A stretch of 7,845 nt of DNA from Puniceicoccales bacterium (GCA_031281635.1 JAITFC010000081.1:1-7845), one strand, 5' to 3'. Shown: positions 1 to 6,445, counted from the first letter of the stretch. Notes: generated from the letters alone by a model not told the origin. Numbers and translations: made by a program.

Positions 1-105
<105 letters not shown>

Positions 106-168
106 CTATTATATGCCATAAAACGACTGTTTGCCAAATTAGCGGCGGTTGTCGCGTTTTCGTGCCCG
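106..168 (+). other. In-frame upstream extension encoding a signal-peptide-like segment
   Basis: The stretch between the repeat array and the first ATG of the next gene is open in the same frame. It reads IKRLFAKLAAVVAFSC, followed by PMAMKCADES across the ATG. A basic pair (KR), a hydrophobic core (LAAVVAF) and a short polar end are what a Sec signal peptide looks like. No ATG, GTG or TTG precedes it in frame: the codon before KR is ATA (118-120), and CTG occurs at 127-129. An ATG at 113 is out of frame and stops after two codons. Either the gene starts at a rare codon here, or it starts upstream of the repeats, or an ATG was lost by mutation to ATA. Confidence 0.45.
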
Positions 169-909
169 ATGGCGATGAAATGTGCGGACGAGTCCTCCCA
201 CGAGTCCATCAGCATAGAGATCCTTTCAAGCATCTCAGATCTCATGGGTTTGTTTCATTTGCATGGAACGGAAATTCGCAATAGGGAGGTCGGCTGTTCC
301 CTTTTCTGGGGAGCAGAGAGTGCGAATGAAAAAGATCTGCTGTCGCGCATTTTTGCGTACTGGTGCATCGCCGAAGGAAATCACATACTGCCGCTAACGC
401 TGAAGTGCATTGACGACATGCACTGGGAAGACACTTCCCTATATGCTGGATTGACGTATTTAAAGGAAGTCAAAAAAACGGCGGCATGCCGCATCGGACC
501 TCGCATTGCTCTGAATGGTAAAATTATGCGCCAACAAACGCCATTAGTTCCGATCAAGACGAAACACGCAATTCTTGACGGGCTGGTCGCCCTGAATCTT
601 GAAAAAGATGTAATCTGCGGGGAATGCGCCATGAAACCAGCGGCTCTGCGGGCAGTCATTGGCTTGGAGTATTTGCTGGCAAGCCACTATTTCGGGCCAA
701 TCCGAAGCTATGAAATAACTTTCGATGATCGTGGAGACTACGGCATTTTTCCAAAAAAGAGCTACGGCCCAACGGCAGCATTTGTTTTCATTGGTAATTT
801 TGTCAAAGCGGTTGGCAGCAATTGGACTGTATGCGGCCAATTGTCCGAAAGAATTGGCAATCACTACCTGTGCAGCTCTGCCAGCATATCTGTCGTGCGC
901 GCATTTTGA
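169..909 (+). CDS. Hypothetical protein downstream of a heptamer repeat
   Basis: I do not recognise this 246-residue protein. It has no clear membrane segment after the ATG and a fairly even composition with scattered cysteines, including a CGEC pair near residue 150 and a C-terminal NHYLCSSAS segment. The ATG at 169 (with an alternative two codons later) has no visible Shine-Dalgarno sequence. The same frame continues upstream through a signal-peptide-like segment and the whole GAGTCAG array, so the true start may be earlier and the protein may be exported. It is followed after 46 bases by a second unrecognised, secreted protein on the same strand, and the two may be cotranscribed. Both carry an ISIE motif near the N-terminus encoded by an identical 12-mer (208-219 and 1067-1078), a weak hint of relatedness. 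A reading frame this long free of stops is probably a real gene, but its function is unknown. Confidence 0.62.
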   Translation: MAMKCADESSHESISIEILSSISDLMGLFHLHGTEIRNREVGCSLFWGAESANEKDLLSRIFAYWCIAEGNHILPLTLKCIDDMHWEDTSLYAGLTYLKEVKKTAACRIGPRIALNGKIMRQQTPLVPIKTKHAILDGLVALNLEKDVICGECAMKPAALRAVIGLEYLLASHYFGPIRSYEITFDDRGDYGIFPKKSYGPTAAFVFIGNFVKAVGSNWTVCGQLSERIGNHYLCSSASISVVRAF

Positions 910-944
910 TGGTGACTTTTTGCCTGTCTGAAGAATTTAAAAAT

Positions 945-948
945 GGAG
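945..948 (+). promoter_or_regulatory. Ribosome binding site GGAG for the secreted hypothetical protein
   Basis: GGAG lies 7 bases before the ATG at 956, which is normal spacing and fixes that start. It is one of the few clear Shine-Dalgarno sequences in the window. Confidence 0.6.
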
Positions 949-955
949 TTCTGCT

Positions 956-1456
956 ATGAAAAATTTTGCAATATTGAATGGATTCTTACGCCGTTGCACA
1001 TTGTTATTTCTTGGCCTATGGACGGCGCTATCCTACGGTGGAGAAGATGGCACCTATGAGGAGGAGATCAGCATAGAGGAAATCAAACACATAGTCGGTG
1101 GCATCCTAGCCCGTGTGAGCGGAGAATTTGCGGGAGCAAAGCGCGGCTATATGTGCACATTGCTGCAAGGTGTAGAAAAGCAAGTTTTTGACTGCAAAAG
1201 TGATAGCTGGTTTTCCAATTGGTTCTGCGGACGCGAACATTCGCAGCGGAAAGTGCAAATTGGTCACACGGCAACATTTGGAGGTGGCTCCATTGGCGGG
1301 GCAATTGTGCGCCATAGCGTTCCAGAAAAAAAGAGAATGTACTGCGGCGCAACTCTCTGGTGCATAGAAAACAAAATTAGCCCTACCGTCGATTTGGTAG
1401 GCGCAGTCAGTGCCCTTGACTTTGACTATCAAGAAATGATCGAAGATATGTTCTAG
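956..1456 (+). CDS. Small secreted hypothetical protein with signal peptide
   Basis: This 166-residue protein is not a family I recognise. Residues 1-27 form a classical Sec signal peptide: basic residues (K2, R12, R13), a hydrophobic core around CTLLFLGLWTALS, and a likely cut near ALS-YGG. The mature part begins with an acidic stretch (EDGTYEEE). It contains five cysteines (about C67, C80, C91, C130, C136), a tryptophan/phenylalanine-rich patch with two of them (about 80-91), and a glycine-rich segment (FGGGSIGG, about 108-115). An odd number of cysteines allows two disulfides plus one free thiol or a dimer. The export signal and paired cysteines suggest a periplasmic or extracellular role. 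A good ribosome binding site supports the start. It follows another unrecognised gene by 46 bases and is followed by a broken signal-peptide-like ORF, so the region may be a small cluster of exported proteins. Confidence 0.72.
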   Translation: MKNFAILNGFLRRCTLLFLGLWTALSYGGEDGTYEEEISIEEIKHIVGGILARVSGEFAGAKRGYMCTLLQGVEKQVFDCKSDSWFSNWFCGREHSQRKVQIGHTATFGGGSIGGAIVRHSVPEKKRMYCGATLWCIENKISPTVDLVGAVSALDFDYQEMIEDMF

Positions 1457-1470
1457 GATCCAGGTGGTAA

Positions 1471-1686
1471 ATGAAACGAGCCCGAGCAAGACCAATGAAA
1501 CGTGTATAGGCATTCATATTCGTGTTGGTGCTCTGGGGCTCCTCGCCCCAATATCACGCCAACGCAAAGCGAAATAACTGTAATGCTTCCCCATTTCTTA
1601 GCCTCCTGTCAATCAATAGACTTTTTTCGAAACTCCTAAAACTCAACATTTCAAGCCGCTTCCCGGGCTGTTTTCGGGAGTTTTGA
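1471..1686 (+). pseudogene. Remnant of a small secreted protein gene, interrupted by an amber codon
   Basis: AGGTGG (1462-1467) precedes an ATG at 1471 by three bases. The frame reads MKRARARPMKRV, then TAG (1507-1509), then AFIFVLVLWGSS without a further stop until TGA at 1684-1686. A strongly basic n-region directly followed by a hydrophobic core is a convincing signal peptide if the amber codon is ignored, with a possible cut near HANA-KR. After about codon 32 the sequence loses protein-like character, exactly where the 14-bp inverted-repeat element begins (1568). The simplest reading is a dead gene whose 5' end survives and whose body was replaced or displaced. Amber readthrough is a less likely alternative. 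It is also possible that the resemblance is chance, since the diagnostic stretch is only about 30 codons. Confidence 0.4.
1534..1550. other. Short stem-loop TGGGGC-tcctc-GCCCCA
   Basis: A perfect 6-bp GC-rich stem with a 5-base loop. An outer GTTGG (1524-1528) could pair with CCAAC (1559-1563). No T-run follows on the + strand, so it is not a standard intrinsic terminator, although it lies about 80 bases after the stop of the secreted protein gene. It falls inside the hydrophobic part of the broken signal-peptide ORF, so the pairing may be incidental. Confidence 0.35.
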
Positions 1687-1710
1687 AAATGTCACAACAG
1701 TTATTTCGCT
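1568..1710. repeat. 143-bp segment bounded by 14-bp perfect inverted repeats (MITE-like)
   Basis: AGCGAAATAACTGT at 1568-1581 is the exact reverse complement of ACAGTTATTTCGCT at 1697-1710. The interior has more self-complementarity: AAACTCC (1630-1636) with GGAGTTT (1677-1683), or alternatively AAAACTC (1638-1644) with GAGTTTT (1678-1684), and TCCCG (1661-1665) with CGGGA (1675-1679), followed by GTTTT. It has no convincing ORF of its own. The right end stops one base before the stop codon of the minus-strand gene, and the left end coincides with the loss of coding character in the broken signal-peptide ORF. The size and terminal repeats fit a non-autonomous mobile element. I see no clear target-site duplication, so a large foldable intergenic structure is the alternative. 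Confidence 0.5.
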
Positions 1711-1711
1711 A

Positions 1712-2449
1712 TCAGTCACGCAGCCTAAACTCGTCCACCGCTGCCGCCAGCTCATCGAAATCTTTATCTTCAAGTGCACCTATGCCGAATATTGTATCGA
1801 CCACTGTCTCCGCCATCAAAAAATCAATGGAGCTAGCGAAATTTCCTCTTTGCATTAGAACGAGTTTACCGGCACAAAACTCGCCGTGAATATGTTGCAA
1901 AACTTTTATTGAATCTATAAAGTCTCTAGCAGTTATGCCGTGTCGACTGACATCTATTGCAGTGGAACGTAGAGCTATCATTATTTTACCAATGATATCA
2001 ACTACATCTAATCCCTCTCTGTCCCCCATTACATATCTCAGAAAATCATACAATGGCATGTCGGGATGTTGTGCGAGCAGTTCTTTTCCCGCCGCAAACA
2101 TGCGCGAAGCAGATTCCGTAAGACTGCGGTTTGTTTGCACTATGTACTCTAAGCCAACTCTTGCACGCTCTCGTAAATTATTTAGGTCAAAACCGAAAAA
2201 AATGCAAAATCGTGCCGCTATCAATGCATGTAGAGGACTCATCCCGGAAGCTATAAGAACTCCTTTTAACGCAGGAATAGAAAAATTACATATAGACACA
2301 TCTCTATTTGTAACCCCATATAGTAACGCTACATATTCATCACAATTGCCAGCGCATACCTGGATGCCCCTATTTTCTGCGACCTCAGCAAATGAATTAA
2401 CGACTCCATCCGGGATGGAGGGGGGTAGACGAAATCTACTTATGCTCAT
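1712..2449 (-). CDS. Hypothetical protein, mostly alpha-helical
   Basis: I do not recognise this 245-residue protein. Its composition (many A, L, I, D, E, R in amphipathic spacing) suggests a soluble, largely helical protein. There is one more hydrophobic stretch near the middle (around LHALIAARFCIFFGF) and an acidic C-terminus ending DEFRLRD. The first 20 or so residues (MSISRFRLPPSIPDG) contain no export signal. An ATG 39 bases further upstream (2488) would add 13 residues. I prefer the start at 2449 because the best promoter candidate lies at 2474-2502, which would leave the upstream ATG outside the transcript; neither start has a strong Shine-Dalgarno. The opposite strand is also open here, but its translation is Ser/Cys-rich and shadow-like. 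The gene diverges from gpmI, and its stop abuts the inverted-repeat element. Confidence 0.65.
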   Translation of the reverse strand: MSISRFRLPPSIPDGVVNSFAEVAENRGIQVCAGNCDEYVALLYGVTNRDVSICNFSIPALKGVLIASGMSPLHALIAARFCIFFGFDLNNLRERARVGLEYIVQTNRSLTESASRMFAAGKELLAQHPDMPLYDFLRYVMGDREGLDVVDIIGKIMIALRSTAIDVSRHGITARDFIDSIKVLQHIHGEFCAGKLVLMQRGNFASSIDFLMAETVVDTIFGIGALEDKDFDELAAAVDEFRLRD

Positions 2450-2473
2450 TACGGCTTCAATTTTACTACGACT

Positions 2474-2502
2474 TCTAAAACAATGCAAGGAAAATTTGAC
2501 AA
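2474..2502 (-). promoter_or_regulatory. Candidate sigma70-type promoter for the minus-strand hypothetical gene
   Basis: On the minus strand TTGTCA (2502-2497) is followed after exactly 17 bases by TTTAGA (2479-2474). The -35 is a good match and the -10 is weak. It would start transcription about 20 bases before the ATG at 2449. The same bases read TTGACA on the + strand, but no -10 follows it at the right distance in that direction. Confidence 0.3.
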
Positions 2503-2518
2503 AATCTCAGAAGACTGC

Positions 2519-2602
2519 CATGGGGCGACGTCTAGCACCATTTCTCGAAGAAAATGTTGCTTTCGGTAAATTTTTTGCCGAACATCTACACATGGGGCGA
2601 CG
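2519..2602 (+). repeat. Direct repeat of the 12-mer CATGGGGCGACG around two in-frame start codons of gpmI
   Basis: CATGGGGCGACG occurs at 2519-2530 and again at 2591-2602, each copy including an ATG and the codons for MGRR. The copies are 72 bases apart, a multiple of three, so both ATGs are in the gpmI frame. The bases flanking the two copies are unrelated, so this is not a simple tandem duplication. The 60 bases between the copies would encode an extra N-terminal segment (LAPFLEENVAFGKFFAEHLH) if the first ATG were used. Confidence 0.8.
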
Positions 2603-4178
2603 ATCCGTTATTTTGCTCATTCGCGATGGCTGGGGAGTGATTTCCGACGAAAAAAAATTTGATAGCCTATTTCCGTGGGATGCTACCTGGCAGGGAGCGA
2701 CGCCGCACGTCGATTTTCTGCGAAAGCGCTGGCCGCACACGGAAATTCGGACGGATGGTTTGGCCGTTGGGCTACCGGAAGGTGTGATGGGCAACAGCGA
2801 GGTGGGACATCAGAATATTGGGGCCGGACGCGTGGTAGACCAGGAAATTGTGCGCATTGATAAGGCTATTGCAGACGGAGCATTGCGCAATAATAAAGTG
2901 CTCCTAGAACTTTTTGCGTTTGTAAAAAAAAATCGAACGAAATTGCACCTCTTGGGTCTCTGCTCCGACGGTGGCGTGCATGCCATGACACGACATGCTA
3001 TTGGGCTTCTGCATCTTGCGAAAGAAGCGCAAATTCCAAAACTCTGCTTTCACGCCATCACGGATGGGAGAGACGTGCCGCCGGGGAGCGCCCTGGGCTA
3101 CATAGAGAAGATGGAACATGAATTTCAGAGGATTGGCCTCGGTCGCGTGGCGTCAGTCATGGGGCGCTTCTGGGCCATGGATCGCGACGGGCGCTGGGAG
3201 CGGGTGGAACGGGCCTATCGCTGTCTTGTGGGAGAGTCCAATGAAACGGCTCCATCGGCAAAAATTGCCATCGAGAACTATCATAGACATCCGGCAACGG
3301 CGACGCAGAAGGGTGATGAATTTGTGCCTCCGACGCTCATAGTTGATGGAGCGAGTGGCTCCGTGGAAACAATTTCAGACGGCGATGCGGCCATTGTGTT
3401 TAACTTTCGCGGCGACCGGCCGAGGGAACTCACGCGGGCGTTCATCGACGAATCTTTTCAGCATTTTCCCAGGACAAAAAAATTGCGCATTCTTTACGGC
3501 ACGATGACGGAGTACGAAAAAGGGCTATGCCCGAACGTGTTATTCCCAAAACCGAAGCCGATGATCAACATTCTCGGCGCACATCTGAGTAAGCTTGGCT
3601 TGAAGCAATTTCGCACGGCGGAGACGGAAAAGTACGCCCACGTGACATTTTTTTTCAACGATTACCGCGAGGAACCTTTCGCAGGCGAAGAGCGCCAACT
3701 CATTGGCAGTCCAAGAGATGTTCCCACCTACGATCTGAAACCGGAAATGAGCGCAGCAGCCGTGTGCCAGACCATTGAAACGGCTATTCGTTCGAAAAAA
3801 TACGATTTTTTAGTGGTAAATTTTGCCAACGCCGATATGGTGGGACACACCGGCAATTTTGACGCCGCGAAATTTGCCGTCGAAGTTGTCGATGGGTGCG
3901 TTGGTAAAATTATGAGCGCAGCGCGCGACGTGGGTGATGCGTTGATTGTCGCCGCGGACCACGGCAACGCCGAAGAGATGTGGGACTACGAACACGGCAG
4001 TCCACATACACAGCACACGACTAATCCTGTGGAGTTGTTCATCTTTGGCGATGGATTTGAAAAAGCATCCCTGCGCGAAGGCGGGAAACTGTCAGACATC
4101 GCACCGACGGTCTTGGACATAATGGGCGTTCCCAAGCCGGACGAAATGACTGGACAAAGTTTACTGGACCCATTGTAA
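2592..4178 (+). CDS. gpmI: 2,3-bisphosphoglycerate-independent phosphoglycerate mutase
   Basis: Cytoplasmic glycolytic and gluconeogenic enzyme that interconverts 3- and 2-phosphoglycerate through a phosphoserine intermediate with two Mn ions (EC 5.4.2.12). The 528 residues match the usual family length of about 510-550. Visible motifs: RDGWG (D12, metal); MGNSEVGH with the catalytic serine at about S69; the phosphotransferase insert with CSDGGVH (H130), HAITDGRD (157-161), GRFWAMDRDGRWERVERAY (191-209) and FNFRGDR (270-276); AETEKYAH (K347); then NADMVGH (D415, H419), ADHGNAEEM (D456, H457) and HTQHTTNP (H472). Nothing essential is missing. The ATG at 2592 puts DGWG at residue 12, as in the family; an in-frame ATG at 2520 would add 24 residues. 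I see no obvious Shine-Dalgarno before 2592. The gene converges on tmk, with only 13 bases between the two stop codons. Confidence 0.97.
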   Translation: MGRRSVILLIRDGWGVISDEKKFDSLFPWDATWQGATPHVDFLRKRWPHTEIRTDGLAVGLPEGVMGNSEVGHQNIGAGRVVDQEIVRIDKAIADGALRNNKVLLELFAFVKKNRTKLHLLGLCSDGGVHAMTRHAIGLLHLAKEAQIPKLCFHAITDGRDVPPGSALGYIEKMEHEFQRIGLGRVASVMGRFWAMDRDGRWERVERAYRCLVGESNETAPSAKIAIENYHRHPATATQKGDEFVPPTLIVDGASGSVETISDGDAAIVFNFRGDRPRELTRAFIDESFQHFPRTKKLRILYGTMTEYEKGLCPNVLFPKPKPMINILGAHLSKLGLKQFRTAETEKYAHVTFFFNDYREEPFAGEERQLIGSPRDVPTYDLKPEMSAAAVCQTIETAIRSKKYDFLVVNFANADMVGHTGNFDAAKFAVEVVDGCVGKIMSAARDVGDALIVAADHGNAEEMWDYEHGSPHTQHTTNPVELFIFGDGFEKASLREGGKLSDIAPTVLDIMGVPKPDEMTGQSLLDPL

Positions 4179-4191
4179 AATTCTAGGGTCT

Positions 4192-4836
4192 CTAGCGCCA
4201 ATGCGAGTGGACACATTTGCCAATGCGTTCCAGGACGACGCGCCGCATTTCGTTCTGTACCTGATCCAGTGGAGCATCAGCTGAAATGGTGTGGAATCTC
4301 CTGGGCTCTTCTCTGGCAATGTCTTGATAGGTGCTGCGCACGCGTTCGAAAAATGCTAGTTTCTCCATTTCTACGCGATCCGGCGTGGTTCCGCGTTGTG
4401 TGTAAATTCGGCTAAAGCCCCTTGCCGGAGGCAAATCCAATAGGAACGTCAGATCGGGGACGCAATTGCCGATGGCGAACCGATTGATGCATCGAATGGT
4501 TTCCAGTGAGATTTCGCGTGCGCCTCCCTGGTAGGCGATTGTCGAGTCGAAGTAGCGATCACAGAGGACGGTAACTCCGTTTTTCAGCGCAGGGAGGATT
4601 TTTTCGCGGACTACCTGCGCGCGACTGGCCAAAAAAAGGAGCAATTCACTCTCATTGCACAGTGCTGGACTCAAATCCACTCGCTTCAATAGATGCCGGA
4701 TTTCTTCTCCGACGGCCGTGCCACCGGGCTCACGCAATTCTAGAACGGGAATATTTTGCTCCAGCAGAAAATCGCGCAGCATGGCTACATTTGTGGACTT
4801 CCCTGAACCTTCGGAACCTTCAACGCTGATAAACAT
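4192..4836 (-). CDS. tmk: Thymidylate kinase (dTMP kinase)
   Basis: Phosphorylates dTMP to dTDP with ATP, an essential step toward dTTP for DNA synthesis (EC 2.7.4.9). With the start at 4836 the protein has 214 residues, the usual bacterial length. Motifs in order: P-loop GSEGSGKST (7-15); REPGGT (35-40); LLFLASRAQ (66-74); the signature DRYFDSTIAYQGG (93-105); the beta-strand LTFLLDLPP (129-137); the LID region with R143, R148 and R154 (TPDRVE); and a C-terminal ISADAPLDQV. The P-loop has no extra basic residue while the LID is arginine-rich, as in E. coli-like type II enzymes. Upstream in-frame ATGs at 4854 and 4872 are possible, but GAAGGGA ends 5 bases before 4836 and the P-loop then sits at the normal position. 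The gene is last in a minus-strand cluster, 180 bases after the UAP1-like gene. Confidence 0.95.
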   Translation of the reverse strand: MFISVEGSEGSGKSTNVAMLRDFLLEQNIPVLELREPGGTAVGEEIRHLLKRVDLSPALCNESELLLFLASRAQVVREKILPALKNGVTVLCDRYFDSTIAYQGGAREISLETIRCINRFAIGNCVPDLTFLLDLPPARGFSRIYTQRGTTPDRVEMEKLAFFERVRSTYQDIAREEPRRFHTISADAPLDQVQNEMRRVVLERIGKCVHSHWR

Positions 4837-4841
4837 CGGAG

Positions 4842-4848
4842 TCCCTTC
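4842..4848 (-). promoter_or_regulatory. Ribosome binding site GAAGGGA deciding the tmk start
   Basis: On the minus strand GAAGGGA is followed after 5 bases by the ATG at 4836. It lies inside the coding sequence that longer versions of the protein (starts at 4854 or 4872) would have, so it favours the shorter one. The ATG at 4854 is preceded only by GGCGGAAA. Confidence 0.5.
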
Positions 4849-4952
4849 TGTCATTTTCCGCCGGACGTTCAAGCAATTGTGATAGCATTTGCGTAAAGCG
4901 TGACCATCGCGCCGGCGTTGGAGCTCCGGATGCGGGCAAAAACGAGTTCAAC

Positions 4953-4978
4953 CCCCGGCGGGCATAGGCCCGCCGGGG
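4953..4978. terminator. GC-rich perfect stem-loop between the UAP1-like gene and tmk; possible terminator or attenuator
   Basis: CCCCGGCGGGC (4953-4963) pairs perfectly with GCCCGCCGGGG (4968-4978) across a 4-base loop, making a very stable 11-bp stem. On the minus strand it lies 38 bases after the stop of the UAP1-like gene and is followed, after about ten mixed bases, by CGTTTTT (4940-4934). That is too distant for a textbook intrinsic terminator, so pausing, RNA 3'-end protection or a dispersed palindromic repeat are equally plausible. It is the only strongly structured part of the 180-base gap (4837-5016). The rest of the gap holds no gene that I can support. Confidence 0.4.
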
Positions 4979-5016
4979 CCACCAAGAAAAATTTCCCGCC
5001 AAAAAGAACGGCAATG

Positions 5017-6441
5017 CTACTCCAAATAGAAATTCGGACCAATCGCCGGCTTTGGATCTAATTTTCGCCATTTTTCTTGAAATTCCTCGCAGGAAACGGC
5101 AAATGACGGAGCAATTTCGATGGGGAATGGCGGAGTACCGTTGGAGTCGCGGATGAGATCCACCTTTGCATGGGCCAGCCAATCGGCGAATAGGCGCATT
5201 TGATCGCGGTAGGAAGTTTCCGGTGAATCGAGGCCGCGGGGATTTCTGATGGGACTGAATAATTTTTCGCGGCGACCTTCCAACAGTAATGTGCGCTTGG
5301 CATGCAGGAGTAGATCAAAGATGAAATATTCTAATTTGTAGGCGTTTACCTCGACGGGCCGGACGAGATGCCCAGCCGAGTTGAGGTAGGGAATTTTTTT
5401 AGGGACAGCGTGCAATGGCAGCATACTGCGGCTGCCAGGCTGGCAAAATGGCAGCAAAAAATCGATGGTAAAAATGTGCATGGAAACGTTGGCCAGGCGG
5501 AAGTGGAGGCAATTGGCGGCATCCATCGCCGTAGCGCATTCCACCGGCAAATCCGAATGTTCCACGACGCGCAGTTGGTCATCAATGGACGCGAAAATGC
5601 TAACTCTTTCCCCGGCAAAAGCTTTTCGCACGCAGCGGCTGGACATCTGCGCATTTTCACTCACATGAAATCCAATGAATGTCGCATCAAGTGGCCTGGC
5701 CAGAGGATTATCAACCTGACAATAGCTCAGGTGACGTATGCCGCGTTTTTGCAATTTTTCCAATGCACCGCAGCGGCCCATCGCCGGCAAAAGTCCGCCG
5801 TGTCCGTCTGGATTTGTGGAAATTGTGTCTGCGGCTGACAGCATCATTTGGCCGTTTAAGTCCATGGAAGGCAATTGTCCCTGCGGAAAAATATGCACGG
5901 CCGTCAGCCCGAAATTATCGTTCTTAGCAAAATATTCTTCGGTCTCCCGCAGGTGCTCGACTCCTGTCATAATGAGCCAGGGAATTGCGTAGGAATAGCG
6001 CCTCTCCTCCGCGCGGATTTTTTCCGCAAATAGTTGGAAGAAAGTCTTCTGCTTCACCGGTGTGACGGGAAAAAGTCCTTTGGAATGGTCGAATCCGAGA
6101 CGCGTCCCCTGCCCCCCAGCAGCGGTAACAACGGCCAGTTCTCCGCGGCTTAGAGTTTCCATGCCAATCGCCCGCGCCTGCTTCCACTGAGACTCCTCCT
6201 CCGGTGTATTGGGAAGACCGATGCAGGGAGGCGGCTTCAATCGAAATCCATCGCAGGACGTTCGCCGCATCCGCAATGTCTCCCTTCGCAGCAGCAGCAA
6301 ATCCAAATTTTCCAAAAATGCCAGCAAGGACGCATGCTTCTCTGCCGGCAAATTTTCAAAAAACGCCCACAGGTGTTCTTGTTCGCTGCGCACCAAGAGC
6401 TCATACAAAACCTCCCCCTTACTTCTTCCGCGATTTGCCAT
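5017..6441 (-). CDS. UDP-sugar pyrophosphorylase, UAP1-like (UDPGP family)
   Basis: A 474-residue cytoplasmic nucleotidyltransferase of the UDPGP family (PF01704). Such enzymes join UTP and a sugar 1-phosphate to give a UDP-sugar and PPi; the closest match by motif is UDP-N-acetylglucosamine pyrophosphorylase of eukaryotic UAP1 type. Motifs in order: AAGGQGTRLGF (107-117) with SKGLFPV for UTP binding; KTFFQLFAEKI (132-142); IPWLIMTG (153-160); FPQGQLPSMD (185-194); NPDGHGGLLPAM (210-221); YCQVDNPLARPLDATFIGFHV (240-260); KKIPYLNSAGH (348-358); NAYKLEYFIFDLLLHAK (366-382); and FSPIRNPRGLDSPETS (395-410). The usual LAGGQGTRLG is changed to TAAGGQGTRLG, and PKG to SKG. The start at 6441 is favoured over an in-frame ATG at 6474 because GAGGAG sits 7 bases before it. 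It follows the FtsB-like gene by 4 bases and should be cotranscribed with it. Whether the substrate is GlcNAc-1-P or Glc-1-P cannot be settled by eye. Confidence 0.9.
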   Translation of the reverse strand: MANRGRSKGEVLYELLVRSEQEHLWAFFENLPAEKHASLLAFLENLDLLLLRRETLRMRRTSCDGFRLKPPPCIGLPNTPEEESQWKQARAIGMETLSRGELAVVTAAGGQGTRLGFDHSKGLFPVTPVKQKTFFQLFAEKIRAEERRYSYAIPWLIMTGVEHLRETEEYFAKNDNFGLTAVHIFPQGQLPSMDLNGQMMLSAADTISTNPDGHGGLLPAMGRCGALEKLQKRGIRHLSYCQVDNPLARPLDATFIGFHVSENAQMSSRCVRKAFAGERVSIFASIDDQLRVVEHSDLPVECATAMDAANCLHFRLANVSMHIFTIDFLLPFCQPGSRSMLPLHAVPKKIPYLNSAGHLVRPVEVNAYKLEYFIFDLLLHAKRTLLLEGRREKLFSPIRNPRGLDSPETSYRDQMRLFADWLAHAKVDLIRDSNGTPPFPIEIAPSFAVSCEEFQEKWRKLDPKPAIGPNFYLE

Positions 6442-6445
6442 GGCC

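Noticed and set aside
1935..2519. Long + strand upstream extension of the gpmI frame
   Set aside because: It lies antisense to the 1712-2449 gene, its translation is Ser/Cys/Arg-rich and unlike any protein, and phosphoglycerate mutases begin a few residues before the DGWG motif. The start is placed at 2592.
2496..2524. Promoter with TTGACA on the + strand for gpmI
   Set aside because: At 17-18 bases spacing the sequence is CATGGGG, with no resemblance to a -10 element.
4179..4191. Shared bidirectional terminator between gpmI and tmk
   Set aside because: Only 13 bases separate the stops; the small CTAG repeats here give at most a 4-bp stem with no T-run.
4197..4227. Direct repeat GCCAATGCG (4197-4205 and 4219-4227) at the 3' end of tmk
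   Set aside because: It is nine bases long within coding sequence and short enough to be coincidental.
5368..5838. 156-codon + strand ORF inside the UAP1-like gene
   Set aside because: It is a shadow frame: the minus strand carries a continuous set of UDPGP-family motifs over the same bases.
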